NCBI GenBank assembly: GCA_020439995.1
Contig: JAGROY010000137.1
Span: 1-64,000, forward strand
Origin: Verrucomicrobiia bacterium
GTDB lineage: Bacteria > Verrucomicrobiota > Verrucomicrobiia > Verrucomicrobiales > DEV007
DNA length: 64,000 nt
Reading direction: 5' to 3'
A model generated the notes under the pieces. That model was not told the DNA's origin. It made no database searches and worked only from the letters and a program-made list of their open reading frames with translations. The translations under genes and the position numbers were made by a program. Below, piece by piece: positions 54,720 through 64,000 of this stretch. Positions within the stretch are counted from its first letter, which is position 1. Each line of letters starts with the position of its first letter.

Positions 54720-57700
54720 TTACTTGATTTCGAATGCGCGCATCTCCCCCGGCGACATTGAGTAGAGCCGTGTTCCATCTGAGAACAGGCTGCCTGGAGG
54801 TTCTTCGCTGCCATCGATAGAAATGGTGGCCAATTCCTTGCCGGTTTCGGCATCCAGGCGGACGATGGCATTTTCAAGCGGTGCGTAGATGGCTCCCGCC
54901 GTGACCAGGCCATTGCCAAACTGCGGGGACGTCTTCGTTTCCCACGCGATGCGCCCACCTCTGGCTTCATAACAGCGGACGAGGTCCATGCCGCGCACGA
55001 AAATTCGCCCGCTGGAGAATCCCATGATGCTGGCGGCGGCACCTAGTCCATCTGGATTCTTGGGGGCCTCCCACAGGAACTCGCCGGACACGCGTGAAAA
55101 GGCCAGCATTCGATCGCAATCTGATGGCAGAAGGATCACCGTGCCACCGTGGACGAGAACGGTATCGGTGTTCCAGCCATCCGGTCGCGCCTGTCCGGTG
55201 TTCATCATGTTAACAATCTGGCGTGCCTGCACCTGAATGTTCATGTTGGCAACGCTTGTTCGTAATGCCGCAGAAATCGGGCGTGTGTACGTGGTGCACC
55301 AGCGGATCTCGCCGGAATGGGTGTCCATGCAGGCCACTGCTCCCGCACCTGTGGCGATGAGAGCGTCTGAGCCTGTGACGGTGACATCGATGGCGGCGGT
55401 GGACAGGCACTCTGCGGGTTCCTGGCAGATTTGTGTGCGACGCTTGGTCAGGCCGGTTGCGGCATCGATGATGACGAGCCACACCTGCCTACCTTCGTGC
55501 ACTGCGACCGCCAGCGTGCCGCCGGGAGCGGGTTCCGGTTTGCTGGAAAAGCTGATAGTGCCATTGGCGCTAATGTTAGGCTCATTGGCGCGGCGGGTCC
55601 ACAACAGCTTGCCGGTGCGAATATCATAAGCTGCCAGGCGATTGTCCCGCGCGCGTGTCATCTCCCGGGCACCGTAGGCCATGCGTTGCTGTTCGTCAGG
55701 ATCGAGCGCTACCGGAACGACGCCAGTCAGCTCTTCTTCTGCAAAGTCCAGCGTCTGGCCTTCTACAGTAAAGAGAGTTCCGTTCCAGGCCAACGACAAC
55801 TGGGCGGCATAGTCGCGGAAGAAATAGGCATCGCGCTGCAGTCCGAACGGAGCGGTTGAGCCGCTGCGCATTCCCAGCCAGCGTGCTTCACCGGTCGATG
55901 CGTTGATGGCTGCCAGTCGCTCTTCATTGCGGAAGATGACGTTGTTGCGATCGATCGAGATCTGGCCAACTGGTTCGTGATGCTGTTGCTTCCACGAGTT
56001 GCGCAGTCCGATGTCGGTCAAGTTGGCGTTTGCGGCGGCGGGGTAGTTGTAAGGGCGTGCATTTTCGCCCGGCTTGCGCTTGGGAGGATCGGGAATGACA
56101 GGCCAGTCGGCTGGCAGGTTGAGAGTGAAAGGTTGTTCCCAGGCCAGCGAGAATCGCGACGGTGCGGTGGCAAAGTCCGCTGGCACTGATGATTCCGCAG
56201 TGGAGTTGCTGCCCGCCAGTTGCAGCTGGTCACTGCGGGCGCTTGCGATATCGGTTTCGACTGCGGCGATGAAGCTGCGGGGCAGCGCGCCCGCGGAGTT
56301 TTTCAAATCAGTGAGTACTTCTGCGGCCCGGTCCGGCCCGCCGCTGCGGGCCTCGGCTACAGCGAGTCGCTTGAGTATCTCAGTGCGGCTCACCGTTAAA
56401 GCAGGGTGATGATCGAGCAGTTTGCGAAGCACTCGGGCTGCGCCGAAATACTCCATGTCATCGAGCATGTAGCAGGCCAGTTCGAAAGCGCTGTCGTCAC
56501 CGATCGAGCTCAGGAAAAAGCGCGACACGACTTCTCCAAGCACTTGGCGCCGCTCGGAAGGAGTTGCCGCAGCCAGCAGTGCTTCCGCATCCCCATCCGC
56601 CTTCAATTGATAAGCTTTCAGTGCCTCGGGTGGTAGCTGGGCGAGCGTGGCTTCGATCTCTGACACTACCGGCTTGTACACTTGATAGCTATAGTCTCCC
56701 CGTTCGACTTTCCAGTCATCGCGTGTGAAGAGCGTGTCAGCACTGGTATCGAGCGCCTTTTGCCAAAGCACAGTAGCCAGTTCATAGCGCTTTTGATTTA
56801 CCAGATCGTCGGCTTGAGCAAGGATATCGCCGATTTCTTCGTTGGTTTTCAATTGAGGCCCGCTAAGCTCCTGAAGCGCGCCCGGAGCATCGGGATCCTG
56901 AACCCGCACCCCTCCAATGATGATGGCTTGCGCGTGCACCTGCGAGTCCGGGGCAGTGGCGATCGTGGTTGCGATCATGATAGCCGCTGCACGTGCCATC
57001 GATCTTCCGCCCTGATTGAAAGAGCGAGGTTTCACCGCTCTCCGCTGAGCGGCAATCCGCCAGCCGTAAAAAAGTTCCACTGCCATCAGCGCCAGCACCG
57101 CGTAGAGGACGTAGCGCCAGATGCCGCTTTTCTCGGATTCTTCATCCAGCGCTTCAAAGCTTTCGGGCGACTGAACATAGCCGATGCCAGCCTGGGCGAG
57201 ATCGCGTGACACGGCTTCGCGTGACGCGATGGCAAGGTCGCTTTCGGCGAGTTCCAGATTCGCTGCGTAGAGAATGTCCTGTTGGGCCGAGCCGTCGGTG
57301 GGACGGACCGATACCGTGTAGAACCCCGGCGTCGCCGTGTCTGTGAACTCGGCAACCCAGTTTGTCGCTCCTGTGCCAGAGCCTTCGGCAGGGCGTGCCT
57401 GAACGGTACGGCTTTCGGCGGATGGTTCAGTCACAATCACGTCAGGCCGGAACCGGGACAGGTCGACATTCTGAGAAATGGCTGAGCCGACTCCGATCTC
57501 GCCCTCTCTGACATTGCTCTGTGCCACGTGGCGGGTGATTTCCTGCATGACGACCAGGTAGCTGATGTCGAGCGGCCAGTTGCTCCAGTCGACGTCCATC
57601 GAAGTCGTGATCGCGAGAACATTGCCTTTTCCGAACGGGCGCTCGACGATGGCTGGTGACTTGTCATCGGTGCTGAAGTTCGCGAGCACCGCAGTCACGG

Positions 57701-59342
57701 CCGGTGCTTCTTCATCTGTGGTGGCGGTTGGCTCTGGAGGAAGTGAAGTCTTCCACCACTGGAAAACCTTCACATTGCTGCGCAGTGGATTTTGTCCACC
57801 TTCGAACACCTTAAAGATGGCGTGCTGAGCATTCTGTGGATCAAAGTAAGTCCACGTCTGCTCTGTTTCGTCACCTTCCACTGACTCCAGTCGTACGGGG
57901 AGAAGTCCCTGGCCGTTGCGGAACAGTTTGTCATTCCAGTCGTTCTGATCGATCTGATCTCCTAACGAAACCACCAATCCGCCGCCACCGCGCACCCAGT
58001 TTTCCAGGGCGATGCGCCGGTCGTCTGGAATGGCATACACGTTGCAAAGATAGATCACTTGGAATGGATCAAGTTCGAGCGTGGAAAATTCGCTCTCATC
58101 GACCACTGTCGTCGACACTCCTGAGCGTGTGTTGCCCCGTGGGGCCAGTGCTCTGGTCAGGAAGTAGGTTTCACTTTGGCCAAACGTTCCCGAAGGGTCG
58201 CCATCAACTACCAGCACCCGAATGCCTGAGGAAAGGCGAACTGGAAAGTACCGCTCGTCATCGTCTGGAAGTGCATCGGTCGTGTCGTCGCTCGTTCCGG
58301 AAATCCTAGCGTGGAGTGGCACCGGCGGCAGCACGACGGTCTCTGCTCCTTCTGGCCCTGCCGGTGCGTCGGGGAGGGCAACATTGAATGTCGCTGTGCC
58401 GGTTCCTTTTGCAGGAATGGGCTCCAAGTCCGCTGTCTGAGGCGCTCCAGTGCCTGCCGCAAGGCTCACTTTTGCACCGCTTACCTCGCGCTCGCTGTAG
58501 TTGCGAACGACCACCGAGAAGCGCGACATGGTGCCGGCGACGAGGGCGACATCTGCCGGGGCAATGGCTTCAATCGCAAGGTTGCCGCGCTGCTCACCTG
58601 CAAGGTCGATGACCCAGGCGCCGTTCGCTTTTTCACTGATGCGCTGAATGGATTCGAGCAGGGTCGAATCGATCCCCGGTTCTTTCGCCGATGCCCAGTC
58701 CTTTGCCCGCATATCCGTGATGACGTAGACGGACTGGTTGACAGCCCGCTCGGTGCCATCGCCTAGAATTTTTTCCACTTCGAGCATTGCACTGGCGAGG
58801 TTGCCCGCACTGGGAGCTGGGAGGAGATCTTTCAATTCTTCGAGGATCTGGCTGGTGACGTCTTCCGTAAGCGGAACACCATTGAAGAGAGGTTCCGCCG
58901 GATTTGAGGTGCGCAGGATCGTGATGGAGTCCGCCGAGTCGCTTGTGGCCAGATCGCTGATCCAGTTGCGCAGGAGCTTGCTGGCTTCTTCGGCCGGAGA
59001 CGAAATGCCGGAGCGCGCCTTCATGCTGAGCGAATCATCCAGGACGATGATCCGATCCGTCCGGGCATCACCAAGGGAACCGCCAGCAGCACCTTGATTG
59101 AAAAAAGGTTGAGCAAGCGCGGCACCAAACAGGGCCACGATCAGGCAGCGCATCGCCAGCAGCAGCAGCTCTTCCAGCTTCACCCGTCGCCTCCGCACTT
59201 TATACGCGCGGCGCAGGAATTCCATGGCCGCCCAGTCGACACGCTTGAACCTGCGCTTATTCAGAATGTGAATAAGGATCGGTGCCGCTGTGGCGATCAG
59301 GCCGGCGATAGCGAGTGCTGGTATGGAAAAGCTTGGGAACAA
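54720..59342 (-). CDS. BatA/VWA membrane protein fused to a PQQ-type propeller protein
   Basis: 1540 residues. Residues 1-80 are the BatA N-terminal segment (IATAAPILIHILNKRRFKRV with helix pair). A VWA domain has D102-x-S104-x-S106 as metal site. Residues about 370-640 contain a glutamine-amidotransferase-like segment, and a helix at about 750-770 ends the first module. From residue 782 (Met, base 56999) a signal-peptide-like stretch ARAAAIMIATTIATA...VHAQ follows, then a TPR-like helical segment and, from about 1150 on, PQQ-binding-like propeller repeats (RLAAINASTGEARWLG, GAVACMDTHSGEIRW, AFSRVSGEFLWE). GGAAG precedes the internal ATG by 6 bp. Two separate proteins would be expected. The fusion could still yield the propeller protein from the internal start. 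Confidence 0.85.
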   Translation of the reverse strand: MFPSFSIPALAIAGLIATAAPILIHILNKRRFKRVDWAAMEFLRRAYKVRRRRVKLEELLLLAMRCLIVALFGAALAQPFFNQGAAGGSLGDARTDRIIVLDDSLSMKARSGISSPAEEASKLLRNWISDLATSDSADSITILRTSNPAEPLFNGVPLTEDVTSQILEELKDLLPAPSAGNLASAMLEVEKILGDGTERAVNQSVYVITDMRAKDWASAKEPGIDSTLLESIQRISEKANGAWVIDLAGEQRGNLAIEAIAPADVALVAGTMSRFSVVVRNYSEREVSGAKVSLAAGTGAPQTADLEPIPAKGTGTATFNVALPDAPAGPEGAETVVLPPVPLHARISGTSDDTTDALPDDDERYFPVRLSSGIRVLVVDGDPSGTFGQSETYFLTRALAPRGNTRSGVSTTVVDESEFSTLELDPFQVIYLCNVYAIPDDRRIALENWVRGGGGLVVSLGDQIDQNDWNDKLFRNGQGLLPVRLESVEGDETEQTWTYFDPQNAQHAIFKVFEGGQNPLRSNVKVFQWWKTSLPPEPTATTDEEAPAVTAVLANFSTDDKSPAIVERPFGKGNVLAITTSMDVDWSNWPLDISYLVVMQEITRHVAQSNVREGEIGVGSAISQNVDLSRFRPDVIVTEPSAESRTVQARPAEGSGTGATNWVAEFTDTATPGFYTVSVRPTDGSAQQDILYAANLELAESDLAIASREAVSRDLAQAGIGYVQSPESFEALDEESEKSGIWRYVLYAVLALMAVELFYGWRIAAQRRAVKPRSFNQGGRSMARAAAIMIATTIATAPDSQVHAQAIIIGGVRVQDPDAPGALQELSGPQLKTNEEIGDILAQADDLVNQKRYELATVLWQKALDTSADTLFTRDDWKVERGDYSYQVYKPVVSEIEATLAQLPPEALKAYQLKADGDAEALLAAATPSERRQVLGEVVSRFFLSSIGDDSAFELACYMLDDMEYFGAARVLRKLLDHHPALTVSRTEILKRLAVAEARSGGPDRAAEVLTDLKNSAGALPRSFIAAVETDIASARSDQLQLAGSNSTAESSVPADFATAPSRFSLAWEQPFTLNLPADWPVIPDPPKRKPGENARPYNYPAAANANLTDIGLRNSWKQQHHEPVGQISIDRNNVIFRNEERLAAINASTGEARWLGMRSGSTAPFGLQRDAYFFRDYAAQLSLAWNGTLFTVEGQTLDFAEEELTGVVPVALDPDEQQRMAYGAREMTRARDNRLAAYDIRTGKLLWTRRANEPNISANGTISFSSKPEPAPGGTLAVAVHEGRQVWLVIIDAATGLTKRRTQICQEPAECLSTAAIDVTVTGSDALIATGAGAVACMDTHSGEIRWCTTYTRPISAALRTSVANMNIQVQARQIVNMMNTGQARPDGWNTDTVLVHGGTVILLPSDCDRMLAFSRVSGEFLWEAPKNPDGLGAAASIMGFSSGRIFVRGMDLVRCYEARGGRIAWETKTSPQFGNGLVTAGAIYAPLENAIVRLDAETGKELATISIDGSEEPPGSLFSDGTRLYSMSPGEMRAFEIK

Positions 59343-59363
59343 ATCGTAAAATGGGTGGTAGTG

Positions 59364-60278
59364 TCAGGATTTGCGCGAAGTGCTCTTACGGAAGTTCAGG
59401 TACTCGGACAAGACGGCATCCAGCGGCTGCTTTGTATTCACGAGCCGGTAGTCGACACCGATGGAGGCGCAGGTTTTCTGTGTGGATTTGAGGAACTTCT
59501 CGACTTCGTCCAGATACGCCTGCTGCAGTGCGCGCGGATCGGCTTCGATTTCGTCCTCGATGTCCTCCAGTCCTATGAAGCGTGTGTTCTCATCGAAGGG
59601 AAACGTCAGTTCGTGGTCGTGCATGATGTGAAACAGAATCACATCATGCTTGCGCAGCCGGAACTGCTGGAGCGCATCCTTCAGCGTTTTCTCGTCGACC
59701 ATGAGATCGGAGAAAATGGCGACGATGCCGCGCTGACGAATCTGCCCGGCAAGCTTGACGAAGACATCGCTGACGTCTGTTGCTTCGTCCGGTTCCAGCT
59801 GCTCTAGCATGTGTACCATCTGCCGCAGGTGGTTGGCCCGGGAGCTGGCGGGAAGGACGTCCTTGATTTTGTTATTGAATGTCACCAAGCCGACTGCGTC
59901 CTGTTGTTGCTGGAGCAAATGTGCCAGCGACGCAGCAGCTGTCGCCGCGTAGTCGAACTTTGACCAACCCGGGCTGCCGTAGGCCATCGACTTGCTGGCA
60001 TCGATGATCACGGTGCACTTGAGGTTCGTCTCTTCCTCGTATTCCTTGATGTAGAGCCGGTCTGTCTTCGACCAGACTTTCCAGTCGATGTGCTTCAGTT
60101 CATCGCCCGGCGCATACTCGCGGTGGCCAGCGAACTCGATCGCGAATCCATGGTAGGGGCTGCGATGCATTCCGGTGATGAATCCTTCGACCACCATGCG
60201 CGCACGGATTTCGAGCCGCTTGATGCGGTCGAGCACTTCAGGGTCGAGGTAGCCCTCTGGCTTGGTGGTAGACATCAC
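59364..60278 (-). CDS. DUF58 domain-containing protein
   Basis: 304 residues without a membrane helix. Family core: ARMVVEGFITGMHRSPYHGFAIEFAGHREY, then GDELKHIDWKVWSKTDRLYIKEYEEE with the conserved D-x-x-x-I-D-W, then a VWA-like part with IDASKSM (metal site D-x-S-x-S) and later ATDVSDVF. DUF58 proteins pair with MoxR ATPases and are thought to help fold or assemble metal-containing envelope proteins. It follows the MoxR gene by 23 bp and precedes the BatA fusion by 21 bp, the usual order of these clusters. Confidence 0.93.
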   Translation of the reverse strand: MMSTTKPEGYLDPEVLDRIKRLEIRARMVVEGFITGMHRSPYHGFAIEFAGHREYAPGDELKHIDWKVWSKTDRLYIKEYEEETNLKCTVIIDASKSMAYGSPGWSKFDYAATAAASLAHLLQQQQDAVGLVTFNNKIKDVLPASSRANHLRQMVHMLEQLEPDEATDVSDVFVKLAGQIRQRGIVAIFSDLMVDEKTLKDALQQFRLRKHDVILFHIMHDHELTFPFDENTRFIGLEDIEDEIEADPRALQQAYLDEVEKFLKSTQKTCASIGVDYRLVNTKQPLDAVLSEYLNFRKSTSRKS

Positions 60279-60301
60279 TCAGTGGCGCGCGGCGGGCGAG
60301 A

Positions 60302-61360
60302 TTAAGCGGCGGTCAGGGCTGCTTTCAACTCTGGAACGACTTCGTCTTTGTCCGCCCGCTCGGAAACGTGCTCGAGCAGCTTGTCAACGACATGGTCGCT
60401 GGTGATGCCGCTCGATTCCGCACCAAACGTGGTGATCAAGCGATGGCGCAGCACCGCGTGGGCAACAGATTTGAGATCGGCAGTGGATGCGGCAGATTTG
60501 CCATTCATCACAGCGCGGGCTTTTGCTCCCAGTAGCAGGAATTGCACAGCTCGCGGTCCAGCACCCCAGCTAAGCAGGTCGCTGATGAAATCCGGCACGT
60601 CGCCTTCCAGCACGCGAGTGGAGCGCACAAGGCGCAGCGCGTAGTGAATCACATGCGCAGGAACAGGCACCCGGCGTACGAGTTTCTGGATGTTGCTGAT
60701 CTCTTCGCCGGAAAGGACAGCCGCCACCTTGGTGTTCACCTGCGATGTTGTCGTCGATGCCACTTGATACTCCTCGTCATAGGAGGGGTACTTCACGAAC
60801 ACTTTGAACATGAAACGGTCCTGCTGGGCTTCGGGTAGAGTGTAAGTGCCCTCCTGCTCGATGGGGTTCTGGGTGGCGAGAACGAAGAAGGGATCCGGCA
60901 GGCTGTGGCGCTGGCCGCCGACCGTGACCTGGCGCTCCTGCATCGCTTCCAGCAGTGCGGCCTGAGTCTTTGGCGGTGTTCTGTTGATCTCGTCGGCGAG
61001 AATGATGTTGGCAAAGATCGGGCCATTGATGAATCTGAACTCGCGCGCACCGGAGAGTTTGTCTTCCTGTAAGACTTCGGTGCCGGTAATGTCTGACGGC
61101 ATCAGGTCCGGCGTGAACTGCACACGATTGAACGACATCTTTAACGAATCCGCCAGCGTGCTCACCATCAGCGTTTTTGCCAGGCCTGGTACCCCTTCCA
61201 GCAGGCAGTGGCCGCGGGCGAAGATTGCCATGAGCAACTGGTCGATCACCTCGTGTTGCCCGATAATCACTTTTGCCAGCTCCGTGCGGACTTTGCCCGT
61301 GGCATCCTTCACGGATTCCAGTTGCTGGAGGTCTTCGTCGTTCATGTGTTCGTCTGCCAT
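60302..61360 (-). CDS. MoxR family AAA+ ATPase
   Basis: 352 residues. The AAA+ core is complete: Walker A GVPGLAKT, Walker [11 protein letters not shown] with [21 protein letters not shown] (the MoxR insert), sensor 1 [22 protein letters not shown] and a C-terminal helical lid with [18 protein letters not shown]. MoxR proteins hydrolyse ATP to act as chaperones on VWA partner proteins, here the DUF58, BatA and VWA proteins encoded downstream. It lies 24 bp after the HEAT-repeat gene in the same run. No odd residue is seen, so it should be active. Confidence 0.95.
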   Translation of the reverse strand: MADEHMNDEDLQQLESVKDATGKVRTELAKVIIGQHEVIDQLLMAIFARGHCLLEGVPGLAKTLMVSTLADSLKMSFNRVQFTPDLMPSDITGTEVLQEDKLSGAREFRFINGPIFANIILADEINRTPPKTQAALLEAMQERQVTVGGQRHSLPDPFFVLATQNPIEQEGTYTLPEAQQDRFMFKVFVKYPSYDEEYQVASTTTSQVNTKVAAVLSGEEISNIQKLVRRVPVPAHVIHYALRLVRSTRVLEGDVPDFISDLLSWGAGPRAVQFLLLGAKARAVMNGKSAASTADLKSVAHAVLRHRLITTFGAESSGITSDHVVDKLLEHVSERADKDEVVPELKAALTAA

Positions 61361-61384
61361 AAGAATCTTGTAGGTGTAAAATAT

Positions 61385-62347
61385 TCAGGCTCCGTCAAAG
61401 TGGAGCTTTGCGGTGGGCGCATCCTTCTTGAGCCAGTCCTTCCATTGTTCGATGAACGGGCGGCGCACCTCCGGGGCGTGTCCGGCTCGGTAGCCGAAAC
61501 GCTGTCCTGTTAGTTTTTTTAAGATGTTCACGCTGTTGAATCGAATGTGAGTGTCGTGCTTCTGGTAGTCGTCCGGAAGTGTGGTGTCGAGCAGCGAGAT
61601 GAATGCGGACAAACATTCGTCCGATTTCAGCTCATAAAACGCCAGTGCGGCGTGGAATCGGACGCGTGGATCCGGGTCGGTAAGCAGTGGCCGGAGGTCT
61701 GGGATGGCTTCCGCGCCTTTGATGTCGGCCAGGCCCTGGCAGGCGATGGCGCGGGCAGTGGCCTCGGGCATTGAAATTCCCCGACGCAAAACATCGGCGT
61801 CGTTCCCGGTGACGGTGCGATCGATGGCGGTGCGCACAGCGTCCCAGACGGAGCGTTGTTTGACGGGGACGGAATTTGCAGCCTGCAACAGAGCCGCTGC
61901 CAGTCCCTCGTAGCGTTCGGTGCTGATGGCGGTTGCTGCCAGGTAGAGCAGGAATTCTCTTCGTGTTGGCGTATTGTGGTGCAGCACTTGACAGATGCGG
62001 CGGCGCTTTTCCAGAGAAAGTCCAGGCTTGTCGAATTCCTGAATCAAGCGCTGGTGGGGAAGGGATGCCATGCGCATAAGGGTCGCCGTGGCTTCATCTC
62101 TTGTGGCGAATTCTTCGGCGTCCAGATGCTCAAGCGCCTGTTCGAATTCAGCCAATCGCTCGGGCGTCCAGACCAGATCGGAGAGGCAACGCTCGACGCC
62201 AGCTCGCGTATGGTCATAGCCGACGGCTTCAAGAGTCGTGTCCCCGGCGTCGTCCCCACTGGCGGTGGCCTGCGGCAGCAGCGCGAAGACGAACATCGCC
62301 AGCAGCAGCTTTTCAAGCAAGAGACGGCTGTGAGACGTATTGATCAC
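61385..62347 (-). CDS. Exported HEAT-repeat protein
   Basis: 320 residues with a signal peptide (LLLAMFVFALLPQATASG) and a row of two-helix repeats of the HEAT/PBS-lyase type (ATARAIACQGLADIKGAEAI, DLRPLLTDPDPRVRFHAALAFYEL, FISLLDTTLPDDYQKHDTHIRFNSV). The D-P-x-V-R/A pattern is typical. It overlaps the gene upstream by 4 bp (ATGA) and is followed by MoxR. It is probably a periplasmic scaffold or adaptor for the cluster; this is inferred from context only. No enzyme motif is present. Confidence 0.82.
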   Translation of the reverse strand: MINTSHSRLLLEKLLLAMFVFALLPQATASGDDAGDTTLEAVGYDHTRAGVERCLSDLVWTPERLAEFEQALEHLDAEEFATRDEATATLMRMASLPHQRLIQEFDKPGLSLEKRRRICQVLHHNTPTRREFLLYLAATAISTERYEGLAAALLQAANSVPVKQRSVWDAVRTAIDRTVTGNDADVLRRGISMPEATARAIACQGLADIKGAEAIPDLRPLLTDPDPRVRFHAALAFYELKSDECLSAFISLLDTTLPDDYQKHDTHIRFNSVNILKKLTGQRFGYRAGHAPEVRRPFIEQWKDWLKKDAPTAKLHFDGA

Positions 62348-63915
62348 TGTTCTTCTGGTGCGAGCACACGATCGACGTTGATGAATTGCCCTCCATAGAT
62401 GGAGCCTGAGGTGATGCCTTCATTCAGGGCGACCAATTGCTTTGGAGTCAGCATGTCGTTGAGGCGCGGGTCGTTGCTTCTCACAATATTGCTAAAACCG
62501 TTTACGATCCGGTAGTATGCGGAAATTGGGTTGTTGGTGGATGCGTAGTTCTTTGCTGTCGCCGGATCCGTGGCAATTTCGCGCAGCAGGCCCAGCATCT
62601 TTGGCCGTTGTTCTTCGGTAAGAAAGATGCCGCAGTTCAGGTTTGCGTAGAACATTTCGATGGTGGATGAAAGGCGTTCTTCTTCCCGCTCTGCCACGAA
62701 CTTGGAATACTTCGCAAGTTGGCTGGGTGTCAGGATCGCCGCGAAGGTTTCGACCAGTTCCTCATCGTTGGTAAGCGATATCTTGTTCTGATAGATTTCG
62801 TTGCGCAGCAGGTTTTGGGCTGCCTGATCCGCTTCGGCACTGCGTTCTTCGATCGATCTACGCAGCCTGGCCATGGCATCCTCAGAGGCCAGGGCGAGTT
62901 CTTCAACCTGGTCATCGGTAATTCCGATTACTCTGGGAAGAGACTCCAGCATGTGTCTAAGCCGTGACTGCTCTGGCTTGATCCGTGCATCGAAGATCGA
63001 CAACAAGGACGCTGGTTGGGCCACGCCAATTGCTGCGACTGGTGCCACCGGCGGCTCTGCAAGTTTAGCGAGTTCTACCAGTTGCTCCTGCTGCTCTTCC
63101 TTCTCATCCAGTGCGGCGAATTCCTCAGCCCGTAGTCCCAGCAGCTCAACATCCAGGAACAGATCGCTGCTGTCTGCGTCTGCCTGGTGGACACTCACGC
63201 AAAGCACGTTCTTGCCGTCTTTCAACGCATTGGAATCTACATCGAAGGTGACAAACTTCTGCTCCAGCCCTGATGACGCCCCGGCTTTCACGACTGGCCT
63301 GGTAGTGTCCTTGATTTTCCCCTCCGGCATCCGGATGCGGTGAATCTCTTCGCCATTTAAATAGAATACGGCTCCGTCGTCTACGCTTGCACGGATAGCC
63401 CACGTGGAATGGGTTTCCTTTTTAATCGAAAAATCGAGCCTGAAGAACGCCGCCGGATACTTGTTTGCCTCATTTCCGAACTCGATCTTCGTGACCACGG
63501 TGCTCTCACCGTATCCCAGAGGCGCTTTTCCTTTTTTCCACTGCGATGCATCGAAGCCGGGATCTATCCATTCGTCCGGAGGCCCGGTTTCTGTGTCCAG
63601 ATACCGCCATTCCGATTCGCCTGCGGCAATAACCCTGCGCATCCCCAGCCACACATCCGCTTCGACCGGCGGCAGGGATACTATTTCGCGATTTTTTTCG
63701 ACCTCAGCCCCAAAGAGAGAGCCGAGTTGAGGAATGATGGCGATGGAGCGGGGAACGATTCGGCTTGCTGGAAAGGTGTGCGTGCCAGTGGCGATCGAAA
63801 CTTGTCCGAAAGACGATGCAGGAACCCACGCCAGCGCGAATACTGCCGGGAGGATCGCGCGAAAGACGGAATCGATTGTGACTGGAACCACCAAGTTGAA
63901 CGTTACCCTATTCAT
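62344..63915 (-). CDS. Exported protein with jelly-roll-like and helical domains (first gene of the cluster)
   Basis: 523 residues from the ATG at 63915, with GGAG 8 bp upstream. The frame stays open to the window edge, but the signal peptide (IDSVFRAILPAVFALAWVPASSFGQ) begins after this ATG. Residues about 85-230 look like a galactose-binding-like jelly roll (EWIDPGFDASQWKKGKAPLGYGE, RASVDDGAVFYLNGEEIHRI, NVLCVSVHQADADSSDLFLDVELLG), as in many verrucomicrobial exported proteins. A charged Glu/Lys-rich linker follows, then about 230 residues that look all-helical (DDQVEELALASEDAMARLRRS). No catalytic motif is recognised. It overlaps the HEAT-repeat gene by 4 bp and probably opens the MoxR/Bat operon, whose promoter lies just upstream or off the window. 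Confidence 0.78.
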   Translation of the reverse strand: MNRVTFNLVVPVTIDSVFRAILPAVFALAWVPASSFGQVSIATGTHTFPASRIVPRSIAIIPQLGSLFGAEVEKNREIVSLPPVEADVWLGMRRVIAAGESEWRYLDTETGPPDEWIDPGFDASQWKKGKAPLGYGESTVVTKIEFGNEANKYPAAFFRLDFSIKKETHSTWAIRASVDDGAVFYLNGEEIHRIRMPEGKIKDTTRPVVKAGASSGLEQKFVTFDVDSNALKDGKNVLCVSVHQADADSSDLFLDVELLGLRAEEFAALDEKEEQQEQLVELAKLAEPPVAPVAAIGVAQPASLLSIFDARIKPEQSRLRHMLESLPRVIGITDDQVEELALASEDAMARLRRSIEERSAEADQAAQNLLRNEIYQNKISLTNDEELVETFAAILTPSQLAKYSKFVAEREEERLSSTIEMFYANLNCGIFLTEEQRPKMLGLLREIATDPATAKNYASTNNPISAYYRIVNGFSNIVRSNDPRLNDMLTPKQLVALNEGITSGSIYGGQFINVDRVLAPEEQ

Positions 63916-64000
63916 TCCAAAAGCTCCAGAACCGAAACTGCTGGTGTCCCGAATTTCATTGTCATCTGATGGCTCGACGGAACGACCCGAACTCTCTGCT

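Noticed and set aside
54719-55042. Upstream extension of the cyclase-like gene
   Set aside because: The extra residues come from the end of the BatA-PQQ gene in another frame; the Tat signal starts at 54718.
1-64000. tRNA, rRNA, insertion sequences, prophage, defence islands, CRISPR arrays
   Set aside because: I looked for cloverleaf-like segments, transposase motifs, integrases and repeat-spacer patterns and found none; the Uma2 gene and the AAA ATPase alone do not make a defence system.

Overview
The window looks like a chromosomal segment of a free-living or particle-associated Verrucomicrobiota bacterium (Verrucomicrobiae-like). This is inferred from gene content, not from an rRNA: exported proteins with bacterial lipoboxes, an ECF sigma factor overlapping a WD40-bearing Ser/Thr kinase, a MoxR/DUF58/BatA cluster with very large membrane proteins, many polysaccharide-active enzymes and a RND-rich envelope. 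No rRNA, tRNA, CRISPR array, prophage or insertion sequence is visible.

Region by region. 1-7.0 kb: on the minus strand, a partial LamG/Ig surface protein, an AAA/ABC-type ATPase, a truncated hemoglobin, and a three-gene run of exported proteins (propeller-like protein, leucine-rich-repeat lipoprotein, and a small lipoprotein that appears to derive from elongation factor Tu). 7.0-11.6 kb: ECF sigma factor and kinase-WD40 protein, translationally overlapped. 11.7-17.7 kb: a complete RND tripartite efflux operon. 17.7-20.8 kb: a small unknown protein, ribosomal protein L19 with a bidirectional terminator, and a clan GH-A-like/beta-lactamase-like fusion. 21.0-26.6 kb: a second complete RND operon. 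26.6-29.8 kb: two overlapping genes of a helical-repeat family with a D-P-x-x-A-x-x-W-A core.

29.9-42.6 kb is a plant-polysaccharide region: a CE15-like glucuronoyl esterase, a DUF1593-GH127 fusion (beta-L-arabinofuranosidase type), a TRAP transporter (DctM, DctQ, DctP) and a pectate-lyase-like protein with a DUF3826-like tail. A NnrS-family membrane protein and an unknown protein sit among them. A 43-bp piece of a second pectate-lyase gene survives between the TRAP operon and the intact lyase. 42.8-43.9 kb holds a fatty acid desaturase. 44.1-47.6 kb has a second overlapping pair of repeat-family genes, one of them frameshifted.

47.8-63.9 kb is a MoxR/Bat-type cluster transcribed leftward: an exported jelly-roll-like protein, a HEAT-repeat protein, MoxR ATPase, DUF58 protein, a 1540-residue BatA-VWA/PQQ-propeller fusion, a Tat-exported cyclase-like repeat protein, a VWA membrane protein and a DUF4175-like membrane protein. 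A Uma2-family gene on the opposite strand interrupts it, with a near-consensus promoter placed so that its mRNA would be leaderless. Most genes within operons overlap by 1-8 bp or lie within 25 bp, so translational coupling is common here.

The most unusual items are the EF-Tu-derived lipoprotein, the two coupled pairs of repeat-family proteins, and the BatA-PQQ fusion with an apparent internal start and signal peptide.
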